Below, piece after piece: positions 42,556-53,405 of a stretch of 64,000 bases of DNA (positions within the stretch are counted from its first letter, which is position 1; each line of letters begins with the position of its first letter). Below the pieces are notes generated by a model that made no database searches, was not told where the DNA came from, and saw only the letters and a list, made by a program, of their open reading frames with translations. The DNA comes from Corythoichthys intestinalis (taxonomy: Eukaryota > Chordata > Actinopteri > Syngnathiformes > Syngnathidae): the NCBI RefSeq assembly GCF_030265065.1, contig NC_080395.1, positions 4,600,001 to 4,664,000 of the forward strand, in the 5' to 3' direction. Made by a program: the position numbers and the translations under genes.

Positions 42556-43066
42556 TATTGTATTACTAAATGACTTGTTTTGATGTTGAAAATACCTGAC
42601 AATATAGTTAAAGACATAATAAACCAGATTCGGTCCAAATTTTCTTTTTCAAAGAGGCAAGATTTCAAACAATCGACTAATACCTGGCAACAAGGAAATG
42701 CATTCCAAGTGTCATTGAGGCGAGTTGCCACTTCTACATACAACAAGAAGTTGCCGAACCTGCTTAAGCACCCATGTCTTTCTAAAAAAGAAAAAAAACT
42801 CCAATGTCAGTAAACGAGCATCGAAAATTCCCTCTTACGCAAAATATAATGCGGTATTTCAAGCCAAAAGACATTTCGGTTTTGGACGCAAAATGTACTG
42901 TATGGCTTAAAAGATATTTTTGTGTTTCCCGTTACGCACATGATTTAATTGCGGCACGATAAATGAAACAGTCGGCTATCTAACCAAAGGAAAAAAAAAC
43001 TTTAAAGCGAACAAACTTGCCACTCTTTTTATTTTGTTTGTAATTTCCTTTTCAGTATAAGAGAAA
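42556..43066. other. 5' flank of unit B, no gene
   Basis: About 42556-42710 resembles 17130-17240 of unit A (ttgatgttgaaaata, caaagaggcaagattt), so the A/B duplication extends this far. The rest is AT-rich with no recognisable frame. Confidence 0.5.
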
Positions 43067-43072
43067 ACTTAC

Positions 43073-43135
43073 AAAGCCTTGTTGTCACCTCGTCGCCTCC
43101 CGTCTGAGTGACGACTTGTCTGTCCGGTCCTCCGA
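43073..43135 (-). promoter_or_regulatory. Candidate untranslated first exon of unit B
   Basis: The minus strand reads gtcactcagacgggaggcga then cgaggtgacaacaaggcttt before donor GTAAGT (exon end 43073). Wording and position match the unit A leader exons (gacgaggacaagg before GTAAGT). No clear TATA box is seen. Confidence 0.35.
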
Positions 43136-43379
43136 GACAGGGCACACTGGGTGTGACCTTTGGTGACACCCACAACACCCGTGTGTGCATTATTGCCACC
43201 CCTGTTTCCAGAGTGGGCGGTTTTGTGGCTTGTTGGTCTATTTTTAAAGACTGGGGGCGGGAGAAAAACTTTAAACCATTGTCGTTCTCAACAAAAATGA
43301 AAGCAACAAAAATATTTCGTTGACAATTTCTTTCATGATGATGACGTGACAAGATAAAAACGTGTCTTGGTGTAACCGG

Positions 43380-43627
43380 TCTGCAAGGAGCCGCGCCGAA
43401 CGATGCGATCTGTCTTCCTCGTTCAGGTCAGGACTCATGCCCACATGATACCTCCCTCCTGATTCCTTCAAGAGGGTGTGCTGGCAGCTGAAGCTGCTAG
43501 CTTGGGCTTTTGACTTAGTGGTCAGCACACTCGCCTGCCGTGTTGGGCGCATCGTGCAGCGCGGTTAGGACTCCTGACTTAGATGAGGGGGATGGATCGC
43601 ATCATGCGGCGTGGCTCCATGCAGACC
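43380..43627. other. Stretch with a tRNA-like SINE head, no gene
   Basis: The text gacttagtggtcagcacact then cgcctgccgtgttgggc resembles the A-box region of fish tRNA-derived SINEs (ttagtggttagcac). Direct gatggatcgcatcatgc / gggcgcatcgtgc echoes follow. No B box or tail was placed. Confidence 0.3.
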
Positions 43628-43908
43628 ATGCAAGGCAAGGCAAATTTATTTATATAGCTCAATTCAACACAAGGCAATTCAAAGTGCTTTACATCACATG
43701 AAGATCATAAAAATCACATTTAAATGAAAACAACTTAAAACCAAGACAAAAGATCGCATTTAATCACAAATAGAATAAAAATAAATAAATGAAAATAAAA
43801 CAAAAATAATTTTTAAACAAAAACTACTGCTACTAATAATAATTGAAATCAGCAATGGAGATAAGCACAAGAGGAATAGAAAGCAGGTAGATTGAAATAT
43901 ATAGCCAG

Positions 43909-46828
43909 TTATGGATATGCAGTGCTAAACAAAAGCGTTTTTAGCCCTGATTTAAAAGAGCTAAAAGTTTGAGCGTACTTCAGACGTTCAGGTAACTTGT
44001 TCCAGAGGTGAGGAGCATAATAACTAAATGCTGCCTCACCCTGCTTGGTTCTTGTTCTTGGAACATGCAGAAGACCGGTTCCAGACGACCTTAGGGGTCT
44101 AGATGTCTCATAGGAATCTAACAAGTCAAGCATGTATTTTGGTCCAAGGCCATTAAGTGTTTTGTAGACGAGCAGTAGTATTTTATAGTCTATCCTTTGA
44201 CTCACTGGAAGCCAGTGTAGCGATTTCAAAACCGGTGTAATGTGGTCCAGCTTCCTTGTATTTGTGAGGACTCTTTCTGCAGAATTCTGTACTAGCTGCA
44301 GCTTCCTGACTGATTTTTTATCAAGACCCGTAAATATACCGTTGCAATAGTCCAATCTGCTGAAAATGAATGCATGCATAAGTTTTTCCATGTCTTGTTG
44401 CGTCAGAAGCCCCTTAATTCTGGTTATATTTTTTAGATTTAGTGACGGACTTTAGATGGCTATCAAATTTTAGGGCTGAGTCAATAATTATGCCAAGGTT
44501 TCTGACTTGATTTGTAGTTGTAAGTGACATTGTGCTAAGTTGCCTGCTTATCTTTGACCTTTCCTTTTTTGGCCCAAAAATGATCACCTCTGTCTTCTCC
44601 ACATTTAACTGGAGAAAATTCTGGCACATCCATTCATTGATTTGATGAATGCATTTACTCAGGGAGACTAAGGGACTATAATCATGTGGAGACACAGAAA
44701 TGTACAGTTGTGTGTCATCTGCATAGGCGTGATAGGAGATGTCATACTGTTCCATTATCTGAGCTAACAGAAGCATATAGATGTTAAATAAGAGTGGTCC
44801 AAGAATTGACCCTTGAGGGACTCCACACATGAATTTGGTTCGTTCAGACTGATAAGTTTCCGATTGACACAAAAAAAATCCCTATCATGTAAATAGGATG
44901 TGAACCACTGAAGAATAGTGTCAGTAAGCCCTACCCACTGTTCCAATCTGCTGAGTAGTATGTCGTGATCAACCGTGTCGAATGTGGCGCTGAGATCCAA
45001 TAGTAACAGAACAGATGAATTGCCTGCATCGGTATTCCGACGAATATCATATAGGACTTTGATAAGCACGGTCTCGGTGCTGTGTTGTGGCCGCAATCCA
45101 GACTGAAATGAGTTAAAAAGATTGTTTTGCGTCATAAAAGTCTGGATCTGTTCAAACACAACCCTTTCGATAATTTTCCCCAGGAATGTCAGATTTGATA
45201 TTGGCCAGTAATTGCTAATGGTTGAGGCATCCAGATTAGGTTTTTTTAGGAGAGGTTTTATTACTGCAGTTTTTAAAGTCTGAGGAAACTCTCCGTTTTG
45301 GAGAGAAGTATTTATAATCTGAAGTACGTCCGGGCCTATGCAATGAAAAACAGTTTTGAAAAAGTTTGAAGGAAGGATGTCAAGGCAGCATGTTGTGTGC
45401 TTTAATTTCGACACAATTTCTGTTAAAGTGGCATAGTCCAGGAGGCTAAACTGTCTAAGATTGACGTGGGGGACATTTTGGGAGGCGTTTAGTGTAACAT
45501 TTGTTAATCCGGAGTTGCACACAGTCTGTCTAATCTTTAGTACTTTGTGTGTAAAGAATGCTGCGAAATTATTACAGGACACCTCAGATGCCAATTCCTG
45601 AGGTATTGATGCTTGTGGGTTTGTCAGTTTGTCAACAACAGAAAATAGTGCGCGAGTATTGTTGGTGTTTCTACTAATGATCTCTGCAAAATATGATTGT
45701 CTAGCATTTTTCAGTTCCTGGTTGTATTTGCGAAGACTCTCTTTGTAGATATAAAAAACTAGGAGTTTGTTTTTTCGCCATCTGCGTTCTGCTCGTCTAC
45801 AAACTTGCTTTTGTTTTATAGCTAGTATGGCATTTCTCCAGGGTGACCTCTTCTTTCTTGACAAAGTTTTTGTCTTAATCGGGGCAATAGTGTCCATTAC
45901 AGTCATCACACTGGAACTGAAACTATTTACAAGTTCTTCCACTGGAGCTATTGTAGTGGTTAATGATGAAGCATAGGCCTGTGTGAATAACGCACATGTG
46001 TTATCACTTATGTAACGCTTCCTAATCACCTCTGTTTCCCTTTTCAGAGGATGGACAGGGGTGGTCATTTTTAACATAATGCAATAGTGATCAGACAGAG
46101 CAACATCATTCACTGTGACCTCAGAGATGTTAAGACCTTTGGATATTATTAAGTCCAGTATGTGCCCTCTGTTATGTGTTGGAACTGTGACATGCTGAGA
46201 TAAACCAAATGTATCCAAAATATTTAAAAGCTCTCTAGCACATCCTTCTTCTGGATTATCAACATGAATGTTAAAGTCACCCACTAAAACAACACAATCA
46301 AAGTCCATGCAGACGGTATTTTGGTAAGCTCATCAAAAAACATTGTGTTATACTTCGGTGGTCTGTAACTTGTTACCAAGGCAGCTCTGCAAGGGCTTTT
46401 TAGCTCAATGACAATATACTCAAAGAATCAAACTGACCACATGAAATATTCGTGCATTGCAAACTGTCCCTGATCAGACTGGCAACCCCACCTCCTTTCT
46501 TATGGGTTCTTGGCGCACTAAAGAAATTGAAGTTTGTGGGGGTTGCCTCAATCAGAACTGTCCAACTCTTATCTTGATCTAACCAAGTTTCTGTTAGGAA
46601 CAACATGTCAAGGTTATGTTTGCTGATATAATCCTTAATTAAGAAATATTTGCCAGCTAAAGATCTAATATTTAGCAGAGCCAATTGGAGATGCCAGACT
46701 GGATTCACTGGTGAGTTTTGGAAATGACATACTATGCTTGACAGGTTGGCAGAGTTGATTGAACGTTTTTTATCTCTCACCAGCCTAGCCCTTTTTTGTT
46801 GTTTATCACCACTGGGATTGTTGAGCAT
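43909..46828 (-). pseudogene. L2-type LINE ORF2: endonuclease and reverse transcriptase
   Basis: The APE-type endonuclease shows LALLNIRSLAGKYFL, FLTETWLD, VVLVGDFNIHVDN and ALSDHYCIM (catalytic Glu, GDFN and SDH motifs). The reverse transcriptase shows NYWPISNLTFLGKIIERV, LLLLDLSATFDTVDHDILLS, GVPQGSILGPLLFNIYM and YADDTQLY, so the catalytic YADD is kept. The C-terminus (RLDYCNGIFTGL, LKSLHWLPVSQRIDYKILLL, PHLWNKLPERLK) is typical of the CR1/L2 group, without RNase H. Frame breaks lie near 46310-46400, 44770-44870 and 44390-44415. The canonical NYRPISNL has Trp in place of Arg. Confidence 0.9.
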
Positions 46829-47165
46829 ACATACTGTACTCCATAAGGCCCCGGCTTTTGCTGGGACAGAACAGTCTTTGTAATGTTGTCACAGCCTGGA
46901 CCCGGTGCACATCATATTGGTGTCGCAAACATGGCTTCCTCCATAGAAGGATAATACCGTGTAGTTCCAGAGTTGTAGTGCTTTGGCTTTGCCCCGAGAG
47001 AATTCCAGGGGAGGCTGGTTGGTTTGTTGCCATCTTCCCCTGGCACCTGTCGGGTGTGACAGGTACAGGGTGGAAGCGAAGACATGAACTTGAGGAGATC
47101 AAGAGACTGGTTAACCTTGCTATCTAGATCCATGGAGTCCCAATCAGGTTGACTCATTATTCCAT

Positions 47166-48656
47166 TCAAACTAAGTCGTCGGCGGGGTGGCTTCCGGGAC
47201 TGTAGGGATTTAGGCCTTGATGAGGCCTTAGCCTGACTGAGTCGGCGGAGTGGTGGCGTCTTGGAGTGCAAGGATTTGGGGCTGGATGGGGCCTTAGCCT
47301 GGAGTCGGCGGCGTGGTGGCGTCTTGGCGTCTTGGAGTGCGAGGATTTGGGGCTGGATGGGGCCTCGACAGCAGAGGATTGCACGGTCGGGTCGTTCTCC
47401 TCCTGTTGAGCTGATGGAGCCACTTCTTGAGTCTCGTCTGAAGGGGGTCGATCACCTGCTACCAGGGTCTCCTCCCGTTGAGGCAGTGGAGCCTCAGCAG
47501 AGGAGGGTTGGTCACAGCCTGGCAGGGCTGGCTTAGTCACTTCCCCTTCAGCGACTATCGGCTCCATTTTTGGAGGAGAAATTGATCCTGCATGCACACT
47601 GTCTGATTCAGCACTCATCCCAGCCACCATGTTTATCCGATGTTTTGGGACAGCTTGCCTCCTTTCCTCGAGATAAGCAGACTGTCTGTGCCTCAAGAGA
47701 TAAAACATGCTGCTGCTTAGTAACCGCACTCCTGACTTATTTAGGTGAAGGCCATCGTTCTTAAAGCGATGCCTGCGCCCTGAAAATATGTTGAAATTGT
47801 CAATGAAGTACATCGATTGTCCAGCGCATGTTGCTTTGAGCCATTTGTTGAGCATCATCACTCTGCTGAAACTTTCATCCCCCAGCCTGGGCGCGGGTAT
47901 GGGTCCACTGAAAAACACCTCAGTATTTAAAGTTCCGACTTTGTTTATCAGTTCAGTGAAGTCTTGCTTTAAAAGCTCTGATTTTTGCTTCGCAATATCG
48001 AGGGCTCCTGTGTGTATTATCAGAGTAGTGGCTGTTGGATGCTGAGCAGCAATGCTCAGGATATTTTCAGAGATAACAGACACCGTAGCTTTGTTAAAAC
48101 AACATACTCTGGTATTGTTGCTACAAAAGTGTTTCATCCCATTCACAGCAAAGTCGCCCACTATCAGAGTGCGGGGCCCATTGGGTCGCTTTCTCTGTAG
48201 CCTGCTAGCACATGCATTTGCATCGTACCTCTCTTTCGAGCTAGATGTTCCAACTTTCCCTGGGTCAGGAGTCTCGGAGAGTGGCGTAAATCTATTTTCC
48301 AGTAGAATTCCAGCAGCTTGAGGCACTTTGCTTTGAGCCTTTGTTGTTGCCTTGATCTGTGATAATTTTCTTTCTGGTGCCGGAGTAGATGACGCTGCCT
48401 TCTGCAGAGGTGGCCATTTCTTTTCATCGTAAATCTGCCAGTGCTGGGTTCTGCCAGGGTCCCGTTGAGTCTCGATGGTGTTTGTTTGCATTCTGTGGGT
48501 CCGCTCCCACTCGCTGTTTTGGGAGATCGGCAGAGTGGTTTCATTCCCGAGCTGTCCGTTTACCTCCATATTCACTTCAAGCCGGTAGATTTTTGTTTCC
48601 AGTACTGCTATCTTCTGGAGCAGTTTGTGGTAATCATCCATTGACAGGGGAGGCAT
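47166..48656 (-). pseudogene. L2-type LINE ORF1 with SGNH-esterase-like domain
   Basis: Minus-strand frame of 496 residues starting MPPLSMDDYHKLLQKIAVLE, a coiled-coil-like head. A region of SGNH-hydrolase type follows (LIVGDFAVNGMKHF, TLIIHTGALDIAK, DGLHLNKSGVRLLSS). The tail is Pro/Ser-rich with short repeats around TPRRHHAADS. SGNH enzymes use GDS and GxND blocks; here they read GDF and GALD, so the serine and asparagine are changed while the DGLH block is kept. ORF1 of this type coats LINE RNA and may act on lipids. The frame is open, but the degenerate blocks and broken ORF2 mark a dead element. 47270-47345 repeats the tail unit. Confidence 0.8.
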
Positions 48657-48839
48657 GTTGCTGCTACTTAGCTTTCGTTAGCCGAATTCCTCAGCTCCGA
48701 TAAGGCAGACTTGTGTTCCAGTAACGACACAAAAGCACTTTAAAAGGCTCAAAAATGCTCAAAAAGCCTTTGTTTGAATATAAACAAGATTAAAAGAAAA
48801 TTCCAAGACTTACTGAGTAATTTAGAGGTGATTAAAAAT

Positions 48840-49400
48840 GATTAAAAAGATGATTGAAGCTTGAGAAGCAGAAGCAAAGCAGAGAGACGTCTGCACAGTA
48901 GCGAAGCAGCAGATAATGAGGTTCTCTTTAGGAGTGACCAGGATTGATAGGATCAGGAATGAGTATATCAGCAGGACAGCACATGTTAGAGGATTTGGAG
49001 AGAAAGTCAGAGAGGCCTGAATGAGATGGTTTAGGCATGTCCAGTGGAGAGATAGTGAGTACATTGGCAAAAGGGTGTTGGAGTTGCATATGCCAGGCAA
49101 GAGAGGATTTTTATGGATGTAGTTAAAGAGGACATGAAGGTAGTTGTTGTGAGAGCAGAGGATGTAGAGCAGGGGTGCCCAATCCCGGTCCTCGAGAGCC
49201 CCTATCCAGCTTGTTTTCCATGTCTCCCTCCTCTAACACACCTGAATCAACTAATCAGGATCATTATCAGGTTGCTGCAGAGCTTGCTGATGAGCTGATC
49301 ATTTGATTCCGGTGTGTTAAAGAAGGGAGAGGTTTAGATGGACTGAGTCAACTGATTCTCTGATGCGACCCCTGAAGGGAAAAGCCGAAAGGAAAAGAAG
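48840..49400 (+). mobile_element. RTE-like LINE 3' end with a nested short repeat
   Basis: The plus strand reads agatggtttaggcatgtcca, ggagagatagtgagtacatt and gcgacccctgaagggaaaag then ccgaaaggaaaagaagta. This is a common fish LINE 3' end (RWFGHVQRRDSEYIG-type peptide). About 49171-49330 is a separate short repeat (ggggtgcccaatcccggtcc) inserted in it. A GTAGTA microsatellite follows to 49430. Confidence 0.65.
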
Positions 49401-49496
49401 TAGGATCTTAGTAGAGTAGTAGTAGTAGTACTAGATTAGAACTTTCATAACTTAAATCAAGTTCCCCACTTAAGGCAATTATCTCATTTGTTGCAG

Positions 49497-49670
49497 GCTG
49501 TCAGAGTGCAAGACCACGAAGCGAGGATGTGTTTCATTGGCTGAGGTTCTCACGTTAAACCCCTCTCATCTTCAAGACCTGCAGCTCTCCCAGAACGATC
49601 TATCGGATGAGGGGATCGAGATCCTCTTGAAAGGATTCGCCAGTCCACACTGCTTCTTACAATACCTACG
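49497..49670 (+). CDS. LRR exon of unit C (plus strand)
   Basis: A 174-base plus-strand cassette, acceptor tttgttgcag before 49497 and a variant donor GTAAAG after 49670. It is open and encodes CKTTKRGCVSLAEVLTLNPS, HLQDLQLSQNDLSDEGIEIL and SPHCFLQYL. It is more diverged from consensus than the cassettes in units A and B, consistent with an older or decaying gene. No NACHT or pyrin exon is found upstream on the plus strand; the region is taken up by LINEs. Confidence 0.7.
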
Positions 49671-49839
49671 GTAAAGAGCTCCTCCTGTTCATAATCTTCC
49701 AAGGATCCGGTCGACTAATCAAAAGAATCACTACCATTATTAGTCAGGGAAAAGGCAGACAAAACGTTACTTTCAGTAGAACCTTCCTAACTAACCAGGT
49801 TCCCTTCCTGACTTCTGGTAATTATCTCATTTTATGCAG

Positions 49840-49994
49840 GCTAAAATGCTGCGGAATCACGAAGCAAGGATGTATTTCATTGGCCCTTCCCACCTTCAAG
49901 AGCTTGACCTGAGCGATAACAATCTGTCGGACAAGGGGGTGGAGATCCTGTCAAAAGGACTGTCCAGCCAACACTGCATCTTAGACTGTCTTGA
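49840..49994 (+). pseudogene. LRR exon of unit C with 19-base loss
   Basis: Acceptor ttatgcag and donor GTAAGG are kept, but the exon is 155 bases, not 174. The loss falls between TTGGCC and CTTCCCACC, removing most of the EALKLN coding segment, and shifts the frame (19 is not a multiple of 3). The rest still reads like HLQELDLSDNNLSDKGVEIL in the shifted frame. Confidence 0.82.
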
Positions 49995-50165
49995 GTAAGG
50001 AGCTCCACCAGTTAGAAATCTTTTGTGGTTTTGGTCGACCAATCAAAAGAATCGCTGCTAGTTTTAGCCAAGGATAAGGCAGACAAAATGTTACTATCAG
50101 CTTGAGTTTCGTAACTTTAAGCAGGTTCCCTTCCTGACTTCATGCAATTATCTCATTAATTGCAG

Positions 50166-50338
50166 GCTGAGGAACTGCAAGATCACAGAGCGAGGATGCG
50201 TTTCATTGGCCGAGGCTCTCAAATTAAACATTTTTAATCTTCAAGAGCTGTACCTTGGGGCAATCAAATCACAGAAGAAGGAAAGAGGGTCTTATTGGAT
50301 GTCAAAGAGGATCCCAGCTATAGGCTGAAAACTGTCAT
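50166..50338 (+). pseudogene. Last LRR exon of unit C with 1-base loss
   Basis: Homologous to 28661-28834. Acceptor attgcag and donor GTAAGA are kept, but the length is 173. The family frame NQITEEGKRVLLDVKEDPSY then RLKTV is off by one relative to the start (CKITERGCVSLAEALKLN). One base is missing near the LGxNQ junction at about 50258, so the exon cannot be read straight through. Confidence 0.82.
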
Positions 50339-50411
50339 GTAAGATTAAAACAATGTTGCTTTTCCGAGTGTTTATTCACCGTCAATTCCCATTCTTTGTG
50401 CCTTTCTTCAG

Positions 50412-50744
50412 GTTTGGCTTATGAAGCTTTGGTTGGTCGTTTGGTCCCTGGCGTCAAGAAGGGCGAGTCATTGCAAATGTTTATGATTAGAAAACGTTGG
50501 GCCCATTTGGTGTCCCTCAGGTTCAGTCCTACATACTGTCCGATGACCGCAAGTTGGCATGTTGGCGCTACAGGCAAAGCGGCATCGTTCACCGAATTCG
50601 ATGAGATTCGCCCTCTGGCGTTGGGTTCTTTGCAGCTGCACCGCTACTGGGACGTGGAGTTCATGGGGAAGGTCTAGAACGCTGCCACCAAACTGCTCTC
50701 AGTTGTTTTATGATATGAATTGAAAAGTGTTTGTCACTAGTAGA
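50412..50744 (+). pseudogene. Terminal exon of unit C
   Basis: Acceptor tttcttcag precedes 50412. Completing the split codon, the frame gives FGL and stops. The following sequence (ggcgtcaagaagggcgagtc, then tgccaccaaactgctctc at about 50683) matches the unit B 3' UTR. A hAT-like repeat begins at 50745, so the UTR is interrupted before any polyadenylation signal. Confidence 0.6.
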
Positions 50745-51542
50745 CAGAGGTGGGTAGTAACGCGTTACATGTACTCCATTATACTATCTTGCGTAACTTC
50801 TTGAAACTAATGTACTTCTAAGAGTAGTTATACAAAGCCATACTTTTTACTTTTACTTGTAGATTTGTGAAGAACATTTGTGAAGAATACAACCCTTACT
50901 CCGCTACCAATCAGACCCAAGCTTGCCGTTCGATGATCACGCCAGCCTGTTCAATCACGTGGCGTATTTAAAGCATAGTAAAAAAGAGGAAAAAAAGTGT
51001 TTGACATAGAGCGCTGCCCTCAACATGACTCCAAAGCGCGGATTTTAACCTCTCTCCCAGTTTTAAATTGGCACCAACTGATCATGAAAACCAGAGATAT
51101 GATCCTTTTAATTTCAAAAAAGTAATTATGAAGGAACTCTTCACTATTTAAACAAGGAACTATTTTCTCCACCGGAGGGCACTCATGCTCTTTGGACGAA
51201 TAATGTTTCATTTATGTAATTTTTTTTCCTCTCGTTGGAATTCAGTGATTTTTATTTTTTATTTTTTGCATTTCTTTTGTTTATTGTGGTTTTGTAATGG
51301 GTTATTGTACAGTATCATTAGAACACGAGTTTGTATAATATGTTTGTGCTGAAAAAAATTGTTTAAAAAAATATGAGCAGTTCGTCACAATGTTACTCAT
51401 TACTTGAGTATTCTTTTCACCAAATACTTTATACTTGTACTTGAGTACATTTTTTTTATGACTACTTTTAATTGAGTCATATAATTTTGAAGTAACGCTA
51501 TTCTTATTTGAGTCAAAAGTTTGGCTACTCTACCCACCTGTG
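50745..51542. mobile_element. Non-autonomous hAT-like repeat (GGTGGGTAG ends)
   Basis: Ends CAGAGGTGGGTAGTAACGCG and, inverted, CACAGGTGGGTAGAGTAGCC lie between CTAGTAGA and GTAGTAGA, an 8-base duplication with one mismatch. Inside is acttgagtaca-rich sequence and no transposase. Related pieces lie at about 16360, 27650 and 41340. Confidence 0.75.
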
Positions 51543-52115
51543 GTAGTAGATGTCCAATCCATTTGGACTGGAAGGGGCTATCCAAAAATATAGGACTTCC
51601 AACACCATCAAGTGCAGCCAATGAGATCAACAAGTAACATATAACTGGTTAACGTATGTTTTTCACACAATAAAAAGACATCACATGAACACTTGAATTT
51701 GATGTCAAAATGAGCAAAACAATGTTTTAAACATGACTATTTTCACTTCACCATGTAAAAAAGTCGATCTAATAATATGCAGGATAGGGGGAAACCCAAC
51801 TATGAAATCACCTAACAATTGACAAAAAGTTATCATTAAAAAAAAAAACGAAAAAAAGCACTGCTAAAGCTGCTGCCCCAGTGAACCGACCCCGGATTAA
51901 GCAGTAGATGATGGATGGATGACTACAATAAAGTGTTCATATTTTAAACCCTACAATTTGTTATGTCTAGTCCTTTTTATAGATTGTGGACGGTGGTGTG
52001 TGTGTTAAACATTTTAAAAAGCGTATGTGTATGTGTGCGTCTGCTTGGTTAGAGTAGGTTGGGATGTTGGATTTGAGGTGGGGTTGCCATTTTTCATTTT
52101 GCATACCCTAACACC
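51543..52115. other. No gene seen
   Basis: AT-rich spacer with a LINE/SINE tail-like word (gatgatggatggatgac at about 51907) and a TGTG-rich run near 52000-52040. Confidence 0.5.
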
Positions 52116-53405
52116 CGTAGTACACCAGACATGTCTAGACCGCGACAACGTTACCGCCGCGTCAAAGCAGTGAAACGCGGCCGTTAAACTCAATCAGCCA
52201 ATGTACACCAGTCGCAGTGCGGCCGCGTCCTAGAAGCAGTTCAAAGCGTCACACACAAAAACAACGGCAGTTTATTATTTGAAGGGAAATGTGTCAATAT
52301 TACTAGGTAGGATCGGGCAGGCCGGAAGTCACTAGTGTAAAAATACGGCGGATCCGGTCAATTTTCAAAATTGTATGTGTACTGAGTACTCTGCTTTTCA
52401 CTCTCTACACCTCTGACTGCTCACCGACCCACCTCTCCAATAAAATCGTTAAGTTCGCTGACGACACCACCTTGGTCGGCCTTATCTCTGGAGGGGATGA
52501 GGCGGCGTACAGAGAGGAGGTTGACAAACTGGCAGTGTGGTGTTTGGAGAACAACCTTATGTTGAACACCACAAAAACCAAGGAAGTCATATTGGACTTT
52601 AGGAAGAAAGGCACAGCACCAGCACTGCTCACTATCAATGGGAACTGTGTAGAGGGAGTCAATTCTTTCAAACTCCTGGGGGTGCACATTTCTCATGACC
52701 TATCCTGGTCTTCCAACACCAGAGCAGTGGTAGGAAAGGCCCAGCAGCGACTCCGCTTTTTGAGAGTGCCAAAGAGAAACCACAACAAAACAAGTAGGAA
52801 CGAATATTCACATAGGAAACAAAATTATACAACATATAATATAGAATATAAATGAATACTACATCACACTTGTAAAACATAAATACATAATAAAAGAAAT
52901 AATAGCCCATATAAATAAAATACATTGAAAAGAGCTAAAACACCTGTAATTAATTAAGAAGAATAATAGACAAATCCTGCTACACAATTAAACTTATTAA
53001 TTTCTGCGTGGTGCTTTAACTTGAGACAAAACCTCAATAAAGATTTAGAAAAATGTCCATAAGAATAAAAAAATGACTGAGGCATTTAATTTGTAAAATA
53101 CATGTTAAAATGTTTGTCATTGGGATTGCTTTTTGCTCTAGCACAGGACTTCTTTTTTCTTCTTTCTTTCAAAAAGAAAGCTGACCAATACGCGGGGTGT
53201 GAAAGGCAAATGGTTGTTGTTTTATTATCTTTAAATACCCCCTATTCTCACGCGATCTTGCAATCTTCGCGTGAACCAATCGAGCCGCTCCACAGACGCG
53301 CTGCTCGTGAAACGAGTCCTATGGAAATTGACGCCGAGCGTCGCTGGTGCGTGATCGCAGCGGAATGTTGACGCGACGTTCACGTTTCTGGTGTGTTACC
53401 GGGGT
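52116..53405. mobile_element. Probable DNA-transposon remnant holding a Rex1-like LINE piece
   Basis: Ends CCCGTAGTACACCAGAC and, inverted, CCCCGGTAACACACCAGAA are similar. Subterminal sequence on both sides is rich in CG-containing words (gcgtc, cgcgg). Between them lies a Rex1-like fragment at 52385-52790. No clean target duplication was found. Confidence 0.45.
52385..52790 (+). pseudogene. Rex1/Babar-like LINE reverse-transcriptase fragment
   Basis: The plus strand encodes LYTSDCSPTHLSNKIVKFAD then DTTLVGLISGGDEAAYREEV, DKLAVWCLENNLMLNTTKTK and FKLLGVHISHDLSWSSNT, ending KAQQRLRFLRVPKR. FADDT is the catalytic motif of the reverse transcriptase. This is the domain's C-terminal part as in fish Rex1 LINEs. 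Both ends are truncated. Confidence 0.85.

Larger units (their letters stand above)
43629..48720 (-). mobile_element. Near full-length L2-clade (Maui-like) LINE
   Basis: An element of about 5.1 kb on the minus strand. Its 3' tail at 43629-43690 (on the minus strand tgaattgagctatataaata) is typical of fish L2. ORF2, with endonuclease and reverse transcriptase, spans 46828-43909, and an esterase-like ORF1 lies at 48656-47166. ORF2 is broken into about four frames, so it is not active. It fills the gap between NLR unit B's 5' end and the plus-strand unit C. Confidence 0.88.

Noticed and set aside
43500-43560. A tRNA gene
   Set aside because: Only an A-box-like word is seen; no B box, no cloverleaf, so a SINE head is more likely.
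50396-50677. Possible longer coding end of unit C (VPGVKKGESLQMF frame)
   Set aside because: The family phase from the last LRR exon gives an early stop, and the frame is not preserved in unit B at the same position.
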